From NCBI GenBank assembly GCA_016184235.1, contig JACPDC010000099.1:1-11053 (forward strand): 11,053 bases of DNA, in the 5' to 3' direction. A model generated the notes under the pieces. That model saw nothing but the letters and a program-made list of their open reading frames with translations, was not told where the DNA came from and ran no database searches. A program made the position numbers and the translations under genes. This DNA comes from Deltaproteobacteria bacterium. GTDB lineage: Bacteria; Desulfobacterota; Binatia; UBA9968. Below are positions 1 through 5,972 of this stretch, piece by piece (positions within the stretch are counted from its first letter, which is position 1; each line of letters starts with the position of its first letter).

Positions 1-741
1 GAGCCGACCAGCGGGAACACGGGGATCGGGCTCGCCCTGGTTGCCGCTGTCAAGGGGTACCGCTTGATTCTCACGATGCCCGATACCATGAGCGAAGAGA
101 GACGGAGCCTCCTCTCGGCCTACGGTGCCAGGCTGATTCTCACTCCGGACACCAAGGGAATGGGCGGCGCCATCCGCAAGGCCGAAGAGCTGCTGCTGGA
201 GCACCCCGACTACTTTATGCCCCAGCAGTTCAATAATCCCGCGAACCCGGAGATCCATCGCCGAACAACGGCGGTGGAGCTGCTGAAACAATTCAAGAGC
301 ATTGACGCCTTTGTCGCGGGCGTGGGCACCGGAGGAACCATCACGGGAGTGGGGGAGGTCTTGAAAGAGAATATGAAAGGCGTCCGGGTGTATGCGGTGG
401 AGCCGGCGGCCTCACCCGTCATCTCAGGAGGAGAGCCCGGCTATCATAAGATCCAGGGGATCGGCGCGGGCTTCATTCCGGCCGTGCTGAACACGCAGAT
501 CTACGACCAGGTGATCACGGTGGGCGATGAGGATGCCGCTCTGTACACGCGCAGGCTGGCGCTCGAGGAAGGTATACTGGTAGGGATATCCTCGGGCGCC
601 GCGTGCTGCGCGGCCCTCACGGTCGCCCGCGAGTTAGGCAAGGGACGCGTGGTGGTCACAATATTTGCCGACAAGGGCGAGCACTATCTCAGCACCGACC
701 TTTTTGGTGACCGACAATGGACGCAAAATACGAGGGACTAA
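1..741 (+). CDS. cysK: Cysteine synthase (O-acetylserine sulfhydrylase), 5'-truncated by the window edge
   Basis: PLP enzyme that makes L-cysteine from O-acetylserine and sulfide in the cytoplasm. The reading frame is open from base 1, so the gene starts outside the window; 246 codons are visible. The first residues are EPTSGNTG, the substrate-binding loop of the CysK/CBS family. A glycine-rich PLP-phosphate loop (GTGGTITG) follows near residues 108-115, and a GISSGAA motif near 194-200 near the C-terminus completes the fold II signature. The family is usually about 300-310 residues, so roughly 65 N-terminal residues, including the PLP-binding lysine, are missing only because of the window boundary. 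Its 3' end overlaps larE by 25 bases in another frame, which suggests cotranscription. I cannot tell CysK from CysM or a CBS-like paralogue with certainty; the EPTSGNTG loop favours CysK. Confidence 0.93.
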   Translation, partial: EPTSGNTGIGLALVAAVKGYRLILTMPDTMSEERRSLLSAYGARLILTPDTKGMGGAIRKAEELLLEHPDYFMPQQFNNPANPEIHRRTTAVELLKQFKSIDAFVAGVGTGGTITGVGEVLKENMKGVRVYAVEPAASPVISGGEPGYHKIQGIGAGFIPAVLNTQIYDQVITVGDEDAALYTRRLALEEGILVGISSGAACCAALTVARELGKGRVVVTIFADKGEHYLSTDLFGDRQWTQNTRD

Positions 742-1529
742 AGGAGATTCTCAGAGAGACGCGCGGCGCGCTGGTTGCCTTTTCCGGAGGCGTCGACTCG
801 ACCTTTCTCGTCAAGGTCGCGCACGTGGTTCTGGGGGATCGGGCCATCGCCATGACGACGGCTTCGCCTACGGCACCCCCCGGAGAGCTGGAAGCCGCAG
901 AGCATCTGGCCAAGCTCATAGGATGCCAACATATCACCGTGCCGTCTCACGAGCTGGACAACCCTTCGTTCTCTCAGAATCCCGTCAACCGCTGCTATTT
1001 CTGTAAGGATGAGCTGTACCGCATCTGTAGAGCGCAAGCGGATCAGCTGGGGTTGGAAACGGTGGTCGACGGGACGAACCTGGACGATCTCAAAGATCAC
1101 CGCCCCGGACTCAAGGCGGCCAAGGAGTGGCGCATCCGCCACCCGCTGGTCGAGGCGCGGTTCACCAAGGAGGAAATCCGGCACTACAGTCGCGAGCTCG
1201 GGCTGCCCTCTTGGGACAAGCCGGCGATTGCTTGTCTTTCGTCCCGGTTTCCTTACGGCATCGAAATCAACATGGAAAGATTAGACAGAATAGCGGCGTG
1301 CGAGCGCTTCCTGCAAGAACTCAAGTTCAGGCAGTTCCGCGTCCGGTATCATGGAGAATTGGTCCGTATCGAAGTGGCGGTGGAGGAAATTCACCGCATG
1401 TTCGACGCCGCTACCAGGGAAGCCGTTGTCCGGCGGTTTCAGGAAATCGGGTTCAGCTTCGTGAGTTTGGATCTTCAGGGCTATCGAACGGGAAGCATGA
1501 ACGAATCCTTAGGGCACAGGACCGTTTAA
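717..1529 (+). CDS. larE: LarE-family ATP-dependent sacrificial sulfur transferase
   Basis: PP-loop ATP pyrophosphatase of the LarE family, 270 residues, close to the usual family length. LarE adenylates a pyridinium dicarboxylate carboxyl group and transfers sulfur to it while making the nickel-pincer nucleotide cofactor of lactate racemase and related enzymes. Visible motifs are the PP-loop SGGVDS (residues 23-28), CYFC (93-96), DGTNLDD (118-124) and KPAIACLSSRFPYG (168-181). C173 in the last motif corresponds to the sacrificial cysteine of Lactobacillus LarE. The extra C93/C96 pair with C173 resembles LarE variants that hold an iron-sulfur cluster and so need not consume their own cysteine; this is inference. 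The ATG lies inside the end of cysK (25-base overlap) with only a weak GGTGA ahead of it, consistent with translational coupling. No larB, larC or nickel racemase is in view. The 3' end overlaps ispD by 4 bp, tail to tail. Confidence 0.9.
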   Translation: MDAKYEGLKEILRETRGALVAFSGGVDSTFLVKVAHVVLGDRAIAMTTASPTAPPGELEAAEHLAKLIGCQHITVPSHELDNPSFSQNPVNRCYFCKDELYRICRAQADQLGLETVVDGTNLDDLKDHRPGLKAAKEWRIRHPLVEARFTKEEIRHYSRELGLPSWDKPAIACLSSRFPYGIEINMERLDRIAACERFLQELKFRQFRVRYHGELVRIEVAVEEIHRMFDAATREAVVRRFQEIGFSFVSLDLQGYRTGSMNESLGHRTV

Positions 1530-2221
1530 GGCGCCAGCCCCTTGCGCAGCAGCGCCTCCGCAAACAGCAGATCCTCCGGCACTGTAATTTTGATATTTGT
1601 TCTCATGCCTTCCAGAACGGCGACGCTTCTTCCCAGGCGTTCTACTAGTGTAGCATCGTCGGTTACATCCGTATCCTTCCGGGATGCCTTTCGGAAAGCC
1701 TCTCGAATAATTTCGGTCTGAAAGGCCTGGGGTGTCTGGATCTCCCACAGGCGGTCCCGGGGAGGCGTTTCCTTTACCCGCCGGCTTGACGAAACGACTT
1801 TGACCGTGCTGGAGACCGGAACCCCGACCACGACCGCTCCCTCGCGGAACGCCGCTTCCACGCACCGGTCGATGATCTCGGGCGCGACAAAGGGGCGCGC
1901 GCCGTCGTGGATGACGACGACCTCGCAATCCGGGTCCAACCTGCTCAGTCCGTGACGCACGGAATCCTGCCGCCTGGGACCCCCGGCCTGAAATACAAAC
2001 TCCAGGCCGCTGAGCTGCGGATCTGACTGAATGAGCTTCGGATACCTGGAGATGTCGCCTGCGGCCGCGACCAGCACGAGCTTGCGCACTTGGGATGTCG
2101 CGAACCGACTCAGGGTGTGGAGGATGAGGGGCCGCCCGCCCAAGGGTAGAAAGGGTTTGGGAACGTTTGCGCCCATTCTCTTCCCTTCCCCTGCCGCGAC
2201 GATCACGGCATTCACACGCAT
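1526..2221 (-). CDS. ispD: 2-C-methyl-D-erythritol 4-phosphate cytidylyltransferase
   Basis: Third enzyme of the MEP (non-mevalonate) isoprenoid pathway: it joins MEP and CTP to give CDP-methylerythritol, in the cytoplasm. The 231-residue length is normal. The N-terminal nucleotide-binding loop VAAGEGKRMG (residues 8-17) with K22 gives the glycine-rich CTP site. HDGARP (105-110) supplies the metal-binding Asp, the DRLWEIQTPQAF stretch (156-167) and TDDATLVE (187-194) are family hallmarks, and K211 in NIKIT matches the conserved C-terminal lysine. The ATG at 2221 has GAGGAG 11 bases upstream, directly next to the T-run of the carD terminator. ispF, its common partner, is not adjacent. Transcription probably comes partly by readthrough from carD or from a promoter in the carD 3' end. 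Confidence 0.95.
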   Translation of the reverse strand: MRVNAVIVAAGEGKRMGANVPKPFLPLGGRPLILHTLSRFATSQVRKLVLVAAAGDISRYPKLIQSDPQLSGLEFVFQAGGPRRQDSVRHGLSRLDPDCEVVVIHDGARPFVAPEIIDRCVEAAFREGAVVVGVPVSSTVKVVSSSRRVKETPPRDRLWEIQTPQAFQTEIIREAFRKASRKDTDVTDDATLVERLGRSVAVLEGMRTNIKITVPEDLLFAEALLRKGLAP

Positions 2222-2238
2222 TGGGAATTCATCTCCTC

Positions 2239-2270
2239 AAAAAAGAAGAGCCGAGGGATTCTCCCTCGGC
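2239..2270 (-). terminator. Intrinsic terminator after carD, just upstream of ispD
   Basis: A perfect 9-bp stem, GCCGAGGGA (2250-2258) pairing with TCCCTCGGC (2262-2270), closes a 3-base loop. On the minus strand it is followed by TCTTCTTTTTT (2249 down to 2239). On the plus strand no T-run follows, so it acts only for minus-strand transcripts. The ispD Shine-Dalgarno (2233-2238) abuts the T-run. Confidence 0.88.
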
Positions 2271-2302
2271 CCCTATAAACCTGAAAAACGGGCAACCAGG
2301 AC

Positions 2303-2785
2303 TCAATGGGTGAAGATATGTCTCAGCTCCTCCATGATCTTATCTTCCGAATGGGAGCGGGCGATGGAGAGCTCCTTCACCAACAGATTCCTCGCGGTGT
2401 CCAGCATTTTCCGCTCGCCGAACGAAAGTTCCTTGTCTCCTTTGAGGACAAACAGGTCCCGCAGGACCTTGGCGATCTCCAGGATAGAGCCGGTTTTGAT
2501 TTTTTCCGTGTATTCCCGGTACCGCCGGTTCCACGTCTGCTGGTCTGTCTCCACCTTCTTTTGCCGTAAGACCTTGTAGACCTGGGAGACCATATGCCGA
2601 TCAATGACCTTTCTCAGCCCAACGGACTCCACATGGTCAATCGGGATCATGATTTTCATATCCGTATCGAGAATCCGCAGCATGTAAAATTTCTTCTCTG
2701 TCCCCGAGATGACTTGGGAACGTATGGCTTCAATTTCCCCCACCCCATGGGCGGGGTATACAACCTTCTCGCCAACCTTGAACAT
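2303..2785 (-). CDS. carD: CarD/CdnL-family RNA polymerase-binding transcription regulator
   Basis: 160-residue global regulator of the CarD/CdnL family. Family members bind the RNA polymerase beta subunit through an N-terminal Tudor-like domain and stabilise open promoter complexes through a helical C-terminal DNA-binding domain. The N-terminal motif KVGEKVVYPAHGVGEI (residues 3-18) and the strand segment KIMIPIDHVESVGLR (44-58) mark the RNAP-interaction domain. The helical part includes QTWNRRYREY (83-92), where W85 matches the tryptophan that wedges into the -10 minor groove in Mycobacterium CarD. A consensus AGGAGGT lies 8 bases before the ATG. It is followed by an intrinsic terminator and then ispD, a pairing I recall as recurrent in deltaproteobacteria. 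The fully retained Trp and basic helix argue that it is functional. Confidence 0.93.
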   Translation of the reverse strand: MFKVGEKVVYPAHGVGEIEAIRSQVISGTEKKFYMLRILDTDMKIMIPIDHVESVGLRKVIDRHMVSQVYKVLRQKKVETDQQTWNRRYREYTEKIKTGSILEIAKVLRDLFVLKGDKELSFGERKMLDTARNLLVKELSIARSHSEDKIMEELRHIFTH

Positions 2786-2981
2786 AAATAACTACCTCCT
2801 GACCTGAAATAGCCTCCCCACACCTCCCCCGACACTGACAATCTGCCAAGACACACGAATAGATAGCAGGAACAAGGGACTGACTCGACAAGAGTGCTGA
2901 AAGAAGCGGCAGAAAAACGAGGGTGACGCGATGCTTGCGATGGGTACAACCACAATCCGTCCTAGCCAGTGAAAAGAAAGC

Positions 2982-3015
2982 AAAAAAATTAGCGGCCGCA
3001 AACTTCAGACCGCTA
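2982..3015 (-). terminator. Candidate intrinsic terminator or leader attenuator upstream of carD
   Basis: TAGCGG (2990-2995) pairs with CCGCTA (3010-3015) across a 14-base loop, and on the minus strand ATTTTTTT follows immediately. The stem is only 6 bp and the loop is large, so it is weaker than the other two terminators here. It could end the ferredoxin-rimI operon, about 150 bases after the rimI stop. If the promoter at 3030-3059 is real, it would instead sit at the very start of the carD leader. Confidence 0.4.
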
Positions 3016-3029
3016 TCAAAAGCATATCC

Positions 3030-3059
3030 ACCATACACCAACCGGAGCGCCCCAGTCAA
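3030..3059 (-). promoter_or_regulatory. Candidate sigma70-type promoter for carD
   Basis: On the minus strand TTGACT (3059-3054) is followed after 18 bases by TATGGT (3035-3030), a 5/6 and 4/6 match to the -35 and -10 consensus. Transcription would start near 3023 and give a leader of about 240 bases before the carD ATG. It is found by eye only, and the long leader leaves room for a closer promoter. Confidence 0.35.
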
Positions 3060-3167
3060 GGGTGGTCAAGAGAAATTAAACTAGCAATGATTTTAAATTG
3101 TTATATGGATAATATTAATGCTCTCCTTTATATCTGTCGAGTGCTTGTCGGACGTCTTGGGAGCAAG

Positions 3168-3671
3168 TTAGATGTCAAACTCGAGGATCATGGCTAAGGC
3201 GTCTTCACCGTCATCGGAGTAGTAACCCCGGCGGATTCCCCGCGCCTCGAATCCCAGAGAATGGTAAAGCCTCTGCGCCGCCTCGTTCGATTTCCTCACC
3301 TCGAGCGTTACCTTGGTAGAGGCGTTGCGCTTGGCCTCTTCGATCACTTCCCGCAAGAGGGACGTAGCGATCCCCTGCCGGCGATGAGCCGGATGCACAG
3401 CGAGATTGTGGATGTCCACCTCTCCCGGTAACAGCCAGTAGATGATGTATCCGACCGCTTTGCCGCCCAAAAGCGCCAGCAGGGAACGCGCGCAAGGGAC
3501 CCGAAGCTCTTGAAGAAAAAACCGATGACTCCAGGGAAAGGCAAAAGAGGCTTGTTCTATCGTCATGATCTCGTCCACATCCGGCGGATGGATCTGCCGA
3601 AAATGAACCGCACCCGGAGCCGCGGAAAGCCCGCCATGCCGCCCCCGTAGCTTCTCCGCGGACGTTTCCAT
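3168..3671 (-). CDS. rimI: Ribosomal protein S18 alanine N-acetyltransferase-like GNAT protein
   Basis: GNAT acetyltransferase of 167 residues resembling RimI, which acetylates the N-terminal alanine of ribosomal protein S18. The core starts near residue 22. Residues 88-106 carry the acetyl-CoA motif, with the pyrophosphate-binding loop RRQGIA (97-102). LEVRKSNEAAQRLYHSLGF (123-141) matches the RimI core, and E124 and Y136 keep the spacing of the E. coli catalytic pair Glu103/Tyr115. RRGYY and EDALAM near the C-terminus are also RimI-like. About 20 residues precede the domain and no clear Shine-Dalgarno precedes the ATG; I found no in-frame ATG between that start and the first beta strand. 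The start lies 13 bases after the stop of the ferredoxin fusion gene, implying one transcript. A RimI-like GNAT with another substrate is possible. Confidence 0.85.
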   Translation of the reverse strand: METSAEKLRGRHGGLSAAPGAVHFRQIHPPDVDEIMTIEQASFAFPWSHRFFLQELRVPCARSLLALLGGKAVGYIIYWLLPGEVDIHNLAVHPAHRRQGIATSLLREVIEEAKRNASTKVTLEVRKSNEAAQRLYHSLGFEARGIRRGYYSDDGEDALAMILEFDI

Positions 3672-3684
3672 GTCGATCTTTTGT

Positions 3685-5076
3685 CTAGAGATCGCCGCTC
3701 TCCGAAGCCTGACTCCGCCCCTCTTTTAAAAGGAGGACGTCGAGGAGTTTGTTCTCGAAACGATGCGAAAAGCCTTCTACCTTTTCCTGCAGAGGGATGA
3801 CGGTGGTAAACTCCGGCGGGAAGGCCCCCACACTCGAGGAGATCTTCCTGATCCTCTCGTCCACGCACCTTCCCTTGATGATGAAGTGGCCGTCCTTCAA
3901 CGCCAAGTCGTAATCATAGTCAGGCATTTCATCCGGCAGTTCCGCCCTTACCGGCAATCCGATGTCCGGCACCCTTCTGGGAAATTCGAGACGAAGGAAA
4001 TAGGCGCCGCCCCAATCTTCAATCGTGTAGATATTCCCGTAACGCCTCTCGCGCTCCATTTTCTCGACAAATCCCTTCTCATAAAAGCCGTCAACCGGGA
4101 TCGGGAAGCTCCGAATCACTCCCGCGTGCCGGGCCATAACAGGCTGCAGGGCATAGTATAAAGGGAGGCCATAGACAGCCGCGCCAAAGACCATCTCTCC
4201 AGCCGGCTTGGCGTGGAAGATACCGTCTCTGAGGCGATATGCCCCCTCAAGAAACCCAAAAAACATCCCGATCAAAACGTAAAGGTTAATCTTCTGACTG
4301 AACAGCACATCCACTCCCGCGAGGGCTACCGCCAGCGCCATGACGGCGAGGGGGTAAAGAATCATGTTGACCAGGATATTCAGGCCCGTAGATCCGATGA
4401 CGCTGAAGAAGTAGGAACCGGCGACCGCTCTCTGCAAGTCTGCCTTCGCCTGGTGCGGCAAACCACCGAGCAGCGGCTGTAAGAGAAAAATCAGAACTCG
4501 TGCCAGTGGCTTATTAAGAGCGCCGGTCTTGCCGATCCGCAACACGGTCTCTTGAAAGCTCGCGGCGACTTGCCCGGGAAACCGTTTCTCCGGCCTAGGA
4601 GGTTCGGAGCGCCGCGGCTGCGGCGCCGGTTTCTTCTCCTCCGCCTTGGGCGCCGGAGGCGGAGGCGCTGGCGGCGCGGGCTGCACCTCGACTTTGGGCG
4701 CTGCTTGGGCCGGGGAGGAAGCGGCCTTCTTCTCCTCCGCCTGCGCTGGAGGCGGCTGGGACGGAGGGGGTGACGCCGGCTTTCCGGCGCCCTGGCGGAA
4801 ACGGGACTCAAAATTTTCGCTGAAATTCACATCTTGATGAAGAGTTCGGGCACGAGCAATCAAGGCTGCTTCGGTTTCGACATTGTTGGGATCCGTGACG
4901 CAACAGTCGACCGGGCAGACGGCCGCGCACGCCTCGTAGTCATGAAAGCCGACGCACTCCGTGCACAACAGCGGGTCGATGACATAGATCTCGTCGCCTT
5001 GAGTGATCGCGTTGTTAGGGCACTCGGGTTCGCACGCCCCGCAGTTGATGCACTCGTTAGTGATCATCGTTGCCAT
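3685..5076 (-). CDS. Ferredoxin - Pro-rich linker - membrane segments - alpha-crystallin-like fusion protein
   Basis: 463 residues with three visible parts. Residues 1-62 form a bacterial 2[4Fe-4S] ferredoxin: CINCGACEPEC (C9, C12, C15, C19), then C38, C41, C50 and C54 with a C-x2-C-x8-C-x3-C spacing typical of the Allochromatium/YfhL type. Residues about 96-168 are a low-complexity Pro/Ala/Lys/Glu linker. Hydrophobic stretches near 223-258, 263-281 and 296-312 look like membrane segments. Residues about 345-451 look like a beta-rich, Hsp20/alpha-crystallin-like domain: an ELPDEMPDYDYDLALKDG stretch, then a KGRC strand, a long basic turn and a final LLDVLLLK. The ferredoxin assignment is firm; the tail is judged by resemblance only. 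The ATG at 5076 has GAGGT 11 bases upstream; residue 4 (ATG) is an alternative start. It heads the operon with rimI. It is probably a membrane-tethered electron carrier, partner unknown. Confidence 0.85.
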   Translation of the reverse strand: MATMITNECINCGACEPECPNNAITQGDEIYVIDPLLCTECVGFHDYEACAAVCPVDCCVTDPNNVETEAALIARARTLHQDVNFSENFESRFRQGAGKPASPPPSQPPPAQAEEKKAASSPAQAAPKVEVQPAPPAPPPPAPKAEEKKPAPQPRRSEPPRPEKRFPGQVAASFQETVLRIGKTGALNKPLARVLIFLLQPLLGGLPHQAKADLQRAVAGSYFFSVIGSTGLNILVNMILYPLAVMALAVALAGVDVLFSQKINLYVLIGMFFGFLEGAYRLRDGIFHAKPAGEMVFGAAVYGLPLYYALQPVMARHAGVIRSFPIPVDGFYEKGFVEKMERERRYGNIYTIEDWGGAYFLRLEFPRRVPDIGLPVRAELPDEMPDYDYDLALKDGHFIIKGRCVDERIRKISSSVGAFPPEFTTVIPLQEKVEGFSHRFENKLLDVLLLKEGRSQASESGDL

Positions 5077-5101
5077 TGGAAATATTTACCTCGCTGTTAT
5101 C

Positions 5102-5130
5102 TAATTACTTGTTTCATTTATGGTTGTCAA
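5102..5130 (-). promoter_or_regulatory. Candidate promoter for the ferredoxin fusion-rimI operon
   Basis: On the minus strand a perfect -35 TTGACA (5130-5125) is followed after 17 bases by TAATTA (5107-5102). The -10 match is poor, but the surrounding sequence is AT-rich and lies about 25 bases upstream of the ATG. It is placed back to back with the tRNA-Cys promoter region. Confidence 0.4.
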
Positions 5131-5146
5131 TAATTGAGGCCCGAGC

Positions 5147-5176
5147 TTGCAAGGGAGGGAAAATTCGTGTTACAGG
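5147..5176 (+). promoter_or_regulatory. Weak candidate promoter for tRNA-Cys
   Basis: TTGCAA (5147-5152) and TACAGG (5171-5176) are separated by 18 bases, with TG one base upstream of the -10 (extended -10 form). This would start transcription at about the first base of the tRNA. The hexamers are far from consensus. Confidence 0.25.
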
Positions 5177-5185
5177 CTGGAAAAG

Positions 5186-5261
5186 GGCGGCGTACCCAAG
5201 TGGTTAAGGGAGAGGTCTGCAAAACCTCGATGCAGCGGTTCGAATCCGCTCGCCGCCTCCA
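5186..5261 (+). tRNA. tRNA-Cys (anticodon GCA), with encoded CCA
   Basis: A complete cloverleaf of 76 bases. The acceptor stem GGCGGCG (5186-5192) pairs with CGCCGCC (5251-5257). The D arm is closed by CCC/GGG (5195-5210) and contains GTGGTTAA. The anticodon stem GAGGT/ACCTC encloses CTGCAAA with GCA at 5219-5221. The T arm AGCGG-TTCGAAT-CCGCT spans 5234-5250. U73, the identity base for cysteinyl-tRNA synthetase, is at 5258, and CCA (5259-5261) is encoded. No integrase or duplicated tRNA 3' end is visible, so there is no sign that it serves as an attachment site. Confidence 0.97.
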
Positions 5262-5284
5262 CTTTTCGCTCCCTTGCCCCAACC

Positions 5285-5299
5285 CGCCCGTATCGGGCG
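5285..5299. repeat. Short perfect inverted repeat downstream of tRNA-Cys
   Basis: CGCCCG (5285-5290) and CGGGCG (5294-5299) form a 6-bp GC-only hairpin with a TAT loop, 24 bases after the tRNA. No T-run follows on either strand, so a classical intrinsic terminator is not supported. It could be a processing or Rho-associated 3' structure, or chance. Confidence 0.3.
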
Positions 5300-5343
5300 T
5301 ACCGTTGAGCGAATCCTTCGAACCTTGAAGCCCGACAAAGGGC

Positions 5344-5349
5344 TATGAT
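5344..5349 (+). promoter_or_regulatory. Possible -10 element for the DedA gene
   Basis: TATGAT (5/6 match) lies 23 bases upstream of the DedA ATG. No good -35 sits at 16-18 bases, so DedA may instead be read through from the tRNA-Cys promoter. Confidence 0.2.
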
Positions 5350-5372
5350 AAGAGACGGGCTCCGGAGCTCTG

Positions 5373-5972
5373 ATGGAGACTCTCCTTCAATACTTCGTCG
5401 AGTACCGATATCTGGTCATTTTCTTCGGCACTTTCATCGAAGGAGAGGTCGTTCTCATCGCCGGAGGCTTTCTTGTTTACGAGGGCCACCTAAACTTTGC
5501 CATCCTGGTGCTGATCGCCACGCTGGCCGCGATCATCGGCGATAACATTTTTTTCTGGATCGGCCGCAGCCAGAGGGCCGGAAGCCAGCACCCTTTGGCC
5601 AACCGCGTGCTGCGCTTCATAGGCGAGCATCGCCTCTTCAAGGGCGAAGAGCTGATCCGGCGCCACGGCGGGAAATCGGTGTTTCTCGTCCGCTTTTTCT
5701 ACGGGCTCCGGTTCGCCGGCGCCATGACAGCGGGCTATCTCGGCATGGGATTCGGGCGCTTCTTTCTATTTAACCTGATCGGCTCTCTTGTCTGGGCTCT
5801 GGTTATCGGCAGAGTCGGATACCTGTTCGGTCAGAGCCTTGAAGCGGTCGTCCAGGGCGTAAGGCTGGCCCAGATCGGACTCTTCTTGGTGCTAGCGGGC
5901 CTCGTCGCCATTTATCTGATCAACAATAGTAGAAAGAAAAAAGCTCTGCAAAAAAGCCGCCCGGGAGCCTAG
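5373..5972 (+). CDS. DedA/VTT-family integral membrane protein
   Basis: 199-residue polytopic inner-membrane protein of the DedA (SNARE-associated, VTT) superfamily. Members flip undecaprenyl phosphate or other lipids across the membrane and support envelope homeostasis. An amphipathic re-entrant-type segment, FIEGEVVLIAGGFLVYEGHLN (residues 21-41), holds the conserved acidic residues. FLVRFFYGLRFAGAMTAGYLGM (104-125) carries the paired arginines (R107, R113) seen in the second re-entrant loop. Hydrophobic spans lie near 42-64, 130-152 and 167-184, followed by a lysine/arginine-rich cytoplasmic tail. The usual proline of the family's PGE motif is absent (EGE here), and R-x5-R replaces the more common RF-x-PG-x-R, so it belongs to a divergent subgroup and the substrate is uncertain. 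GGAG lies 5 bases before the ATG. The stop overlaps the glutaredoxin stop by 4 bp. Confidence 0.88.
   Translation: METLLQYFVEYRYLVIFFGTFIEGEVVLIAGGFLVYEGHLNFAILVLIATLAAIIGDNIFFWIGRSQRAGSQHPLANRVLRFIGEHRLFKGEELIRRHGGKSVFLVRFFYGLRFAGAMTAGYLGMGFGRFFLFNLIGSLVWALVIGRVGYLFGQSLEAVVQGVRLAQIGLFLVLAGLVAIYLINNSRKKKALQKSRPGA

Larger units (their letters stand above)
2786..3167. other. Gene-free region between rimI and carD
   Basis: About 380 bases without a convincing gene; the short minus-strand ORFs here have no family features. The part next to rimI (roughly 3060-3130) is markedly AT-rich compared with the rest of the window. It contains a candidate minus-strand promoter (3030-3059) and a hairpin with T-run (2982-3015), followed by a leader of about 200 bases running to the carD start. 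I see no tRNA, known riboswitch core or tandem repeats in it. Confidence 0.6.

Noticed and set aside
2656..3059. Minus-strand ORFs of 69-109 codons upstream of carD
   Set aside because: No family features, low-quality composition, and partial overlap with carD; better explained as leader DNA.
4552..4837. Gly/Arg-rich plus-strand ORFs and an Arg/Pro-rich alternative minus frame over the linker of the ferredoxin fusion
   Set aside because: These come from the repetitive GC-rich codons of the Pro/Ala linker read in other frames.
5285..5299. GC-rich hairpin as an intrinsic terminator for tRNA-Cys
   Set aside because: No T-run follows the stem on either strand, so I list it only as an inverted repeat.
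5186..5372. tRNA-Cys as a possible integration site of a mobile element
   Set aside because: No integrase, no repeated tRNA 3' end and no foreign-looking cargo follow it in the window.
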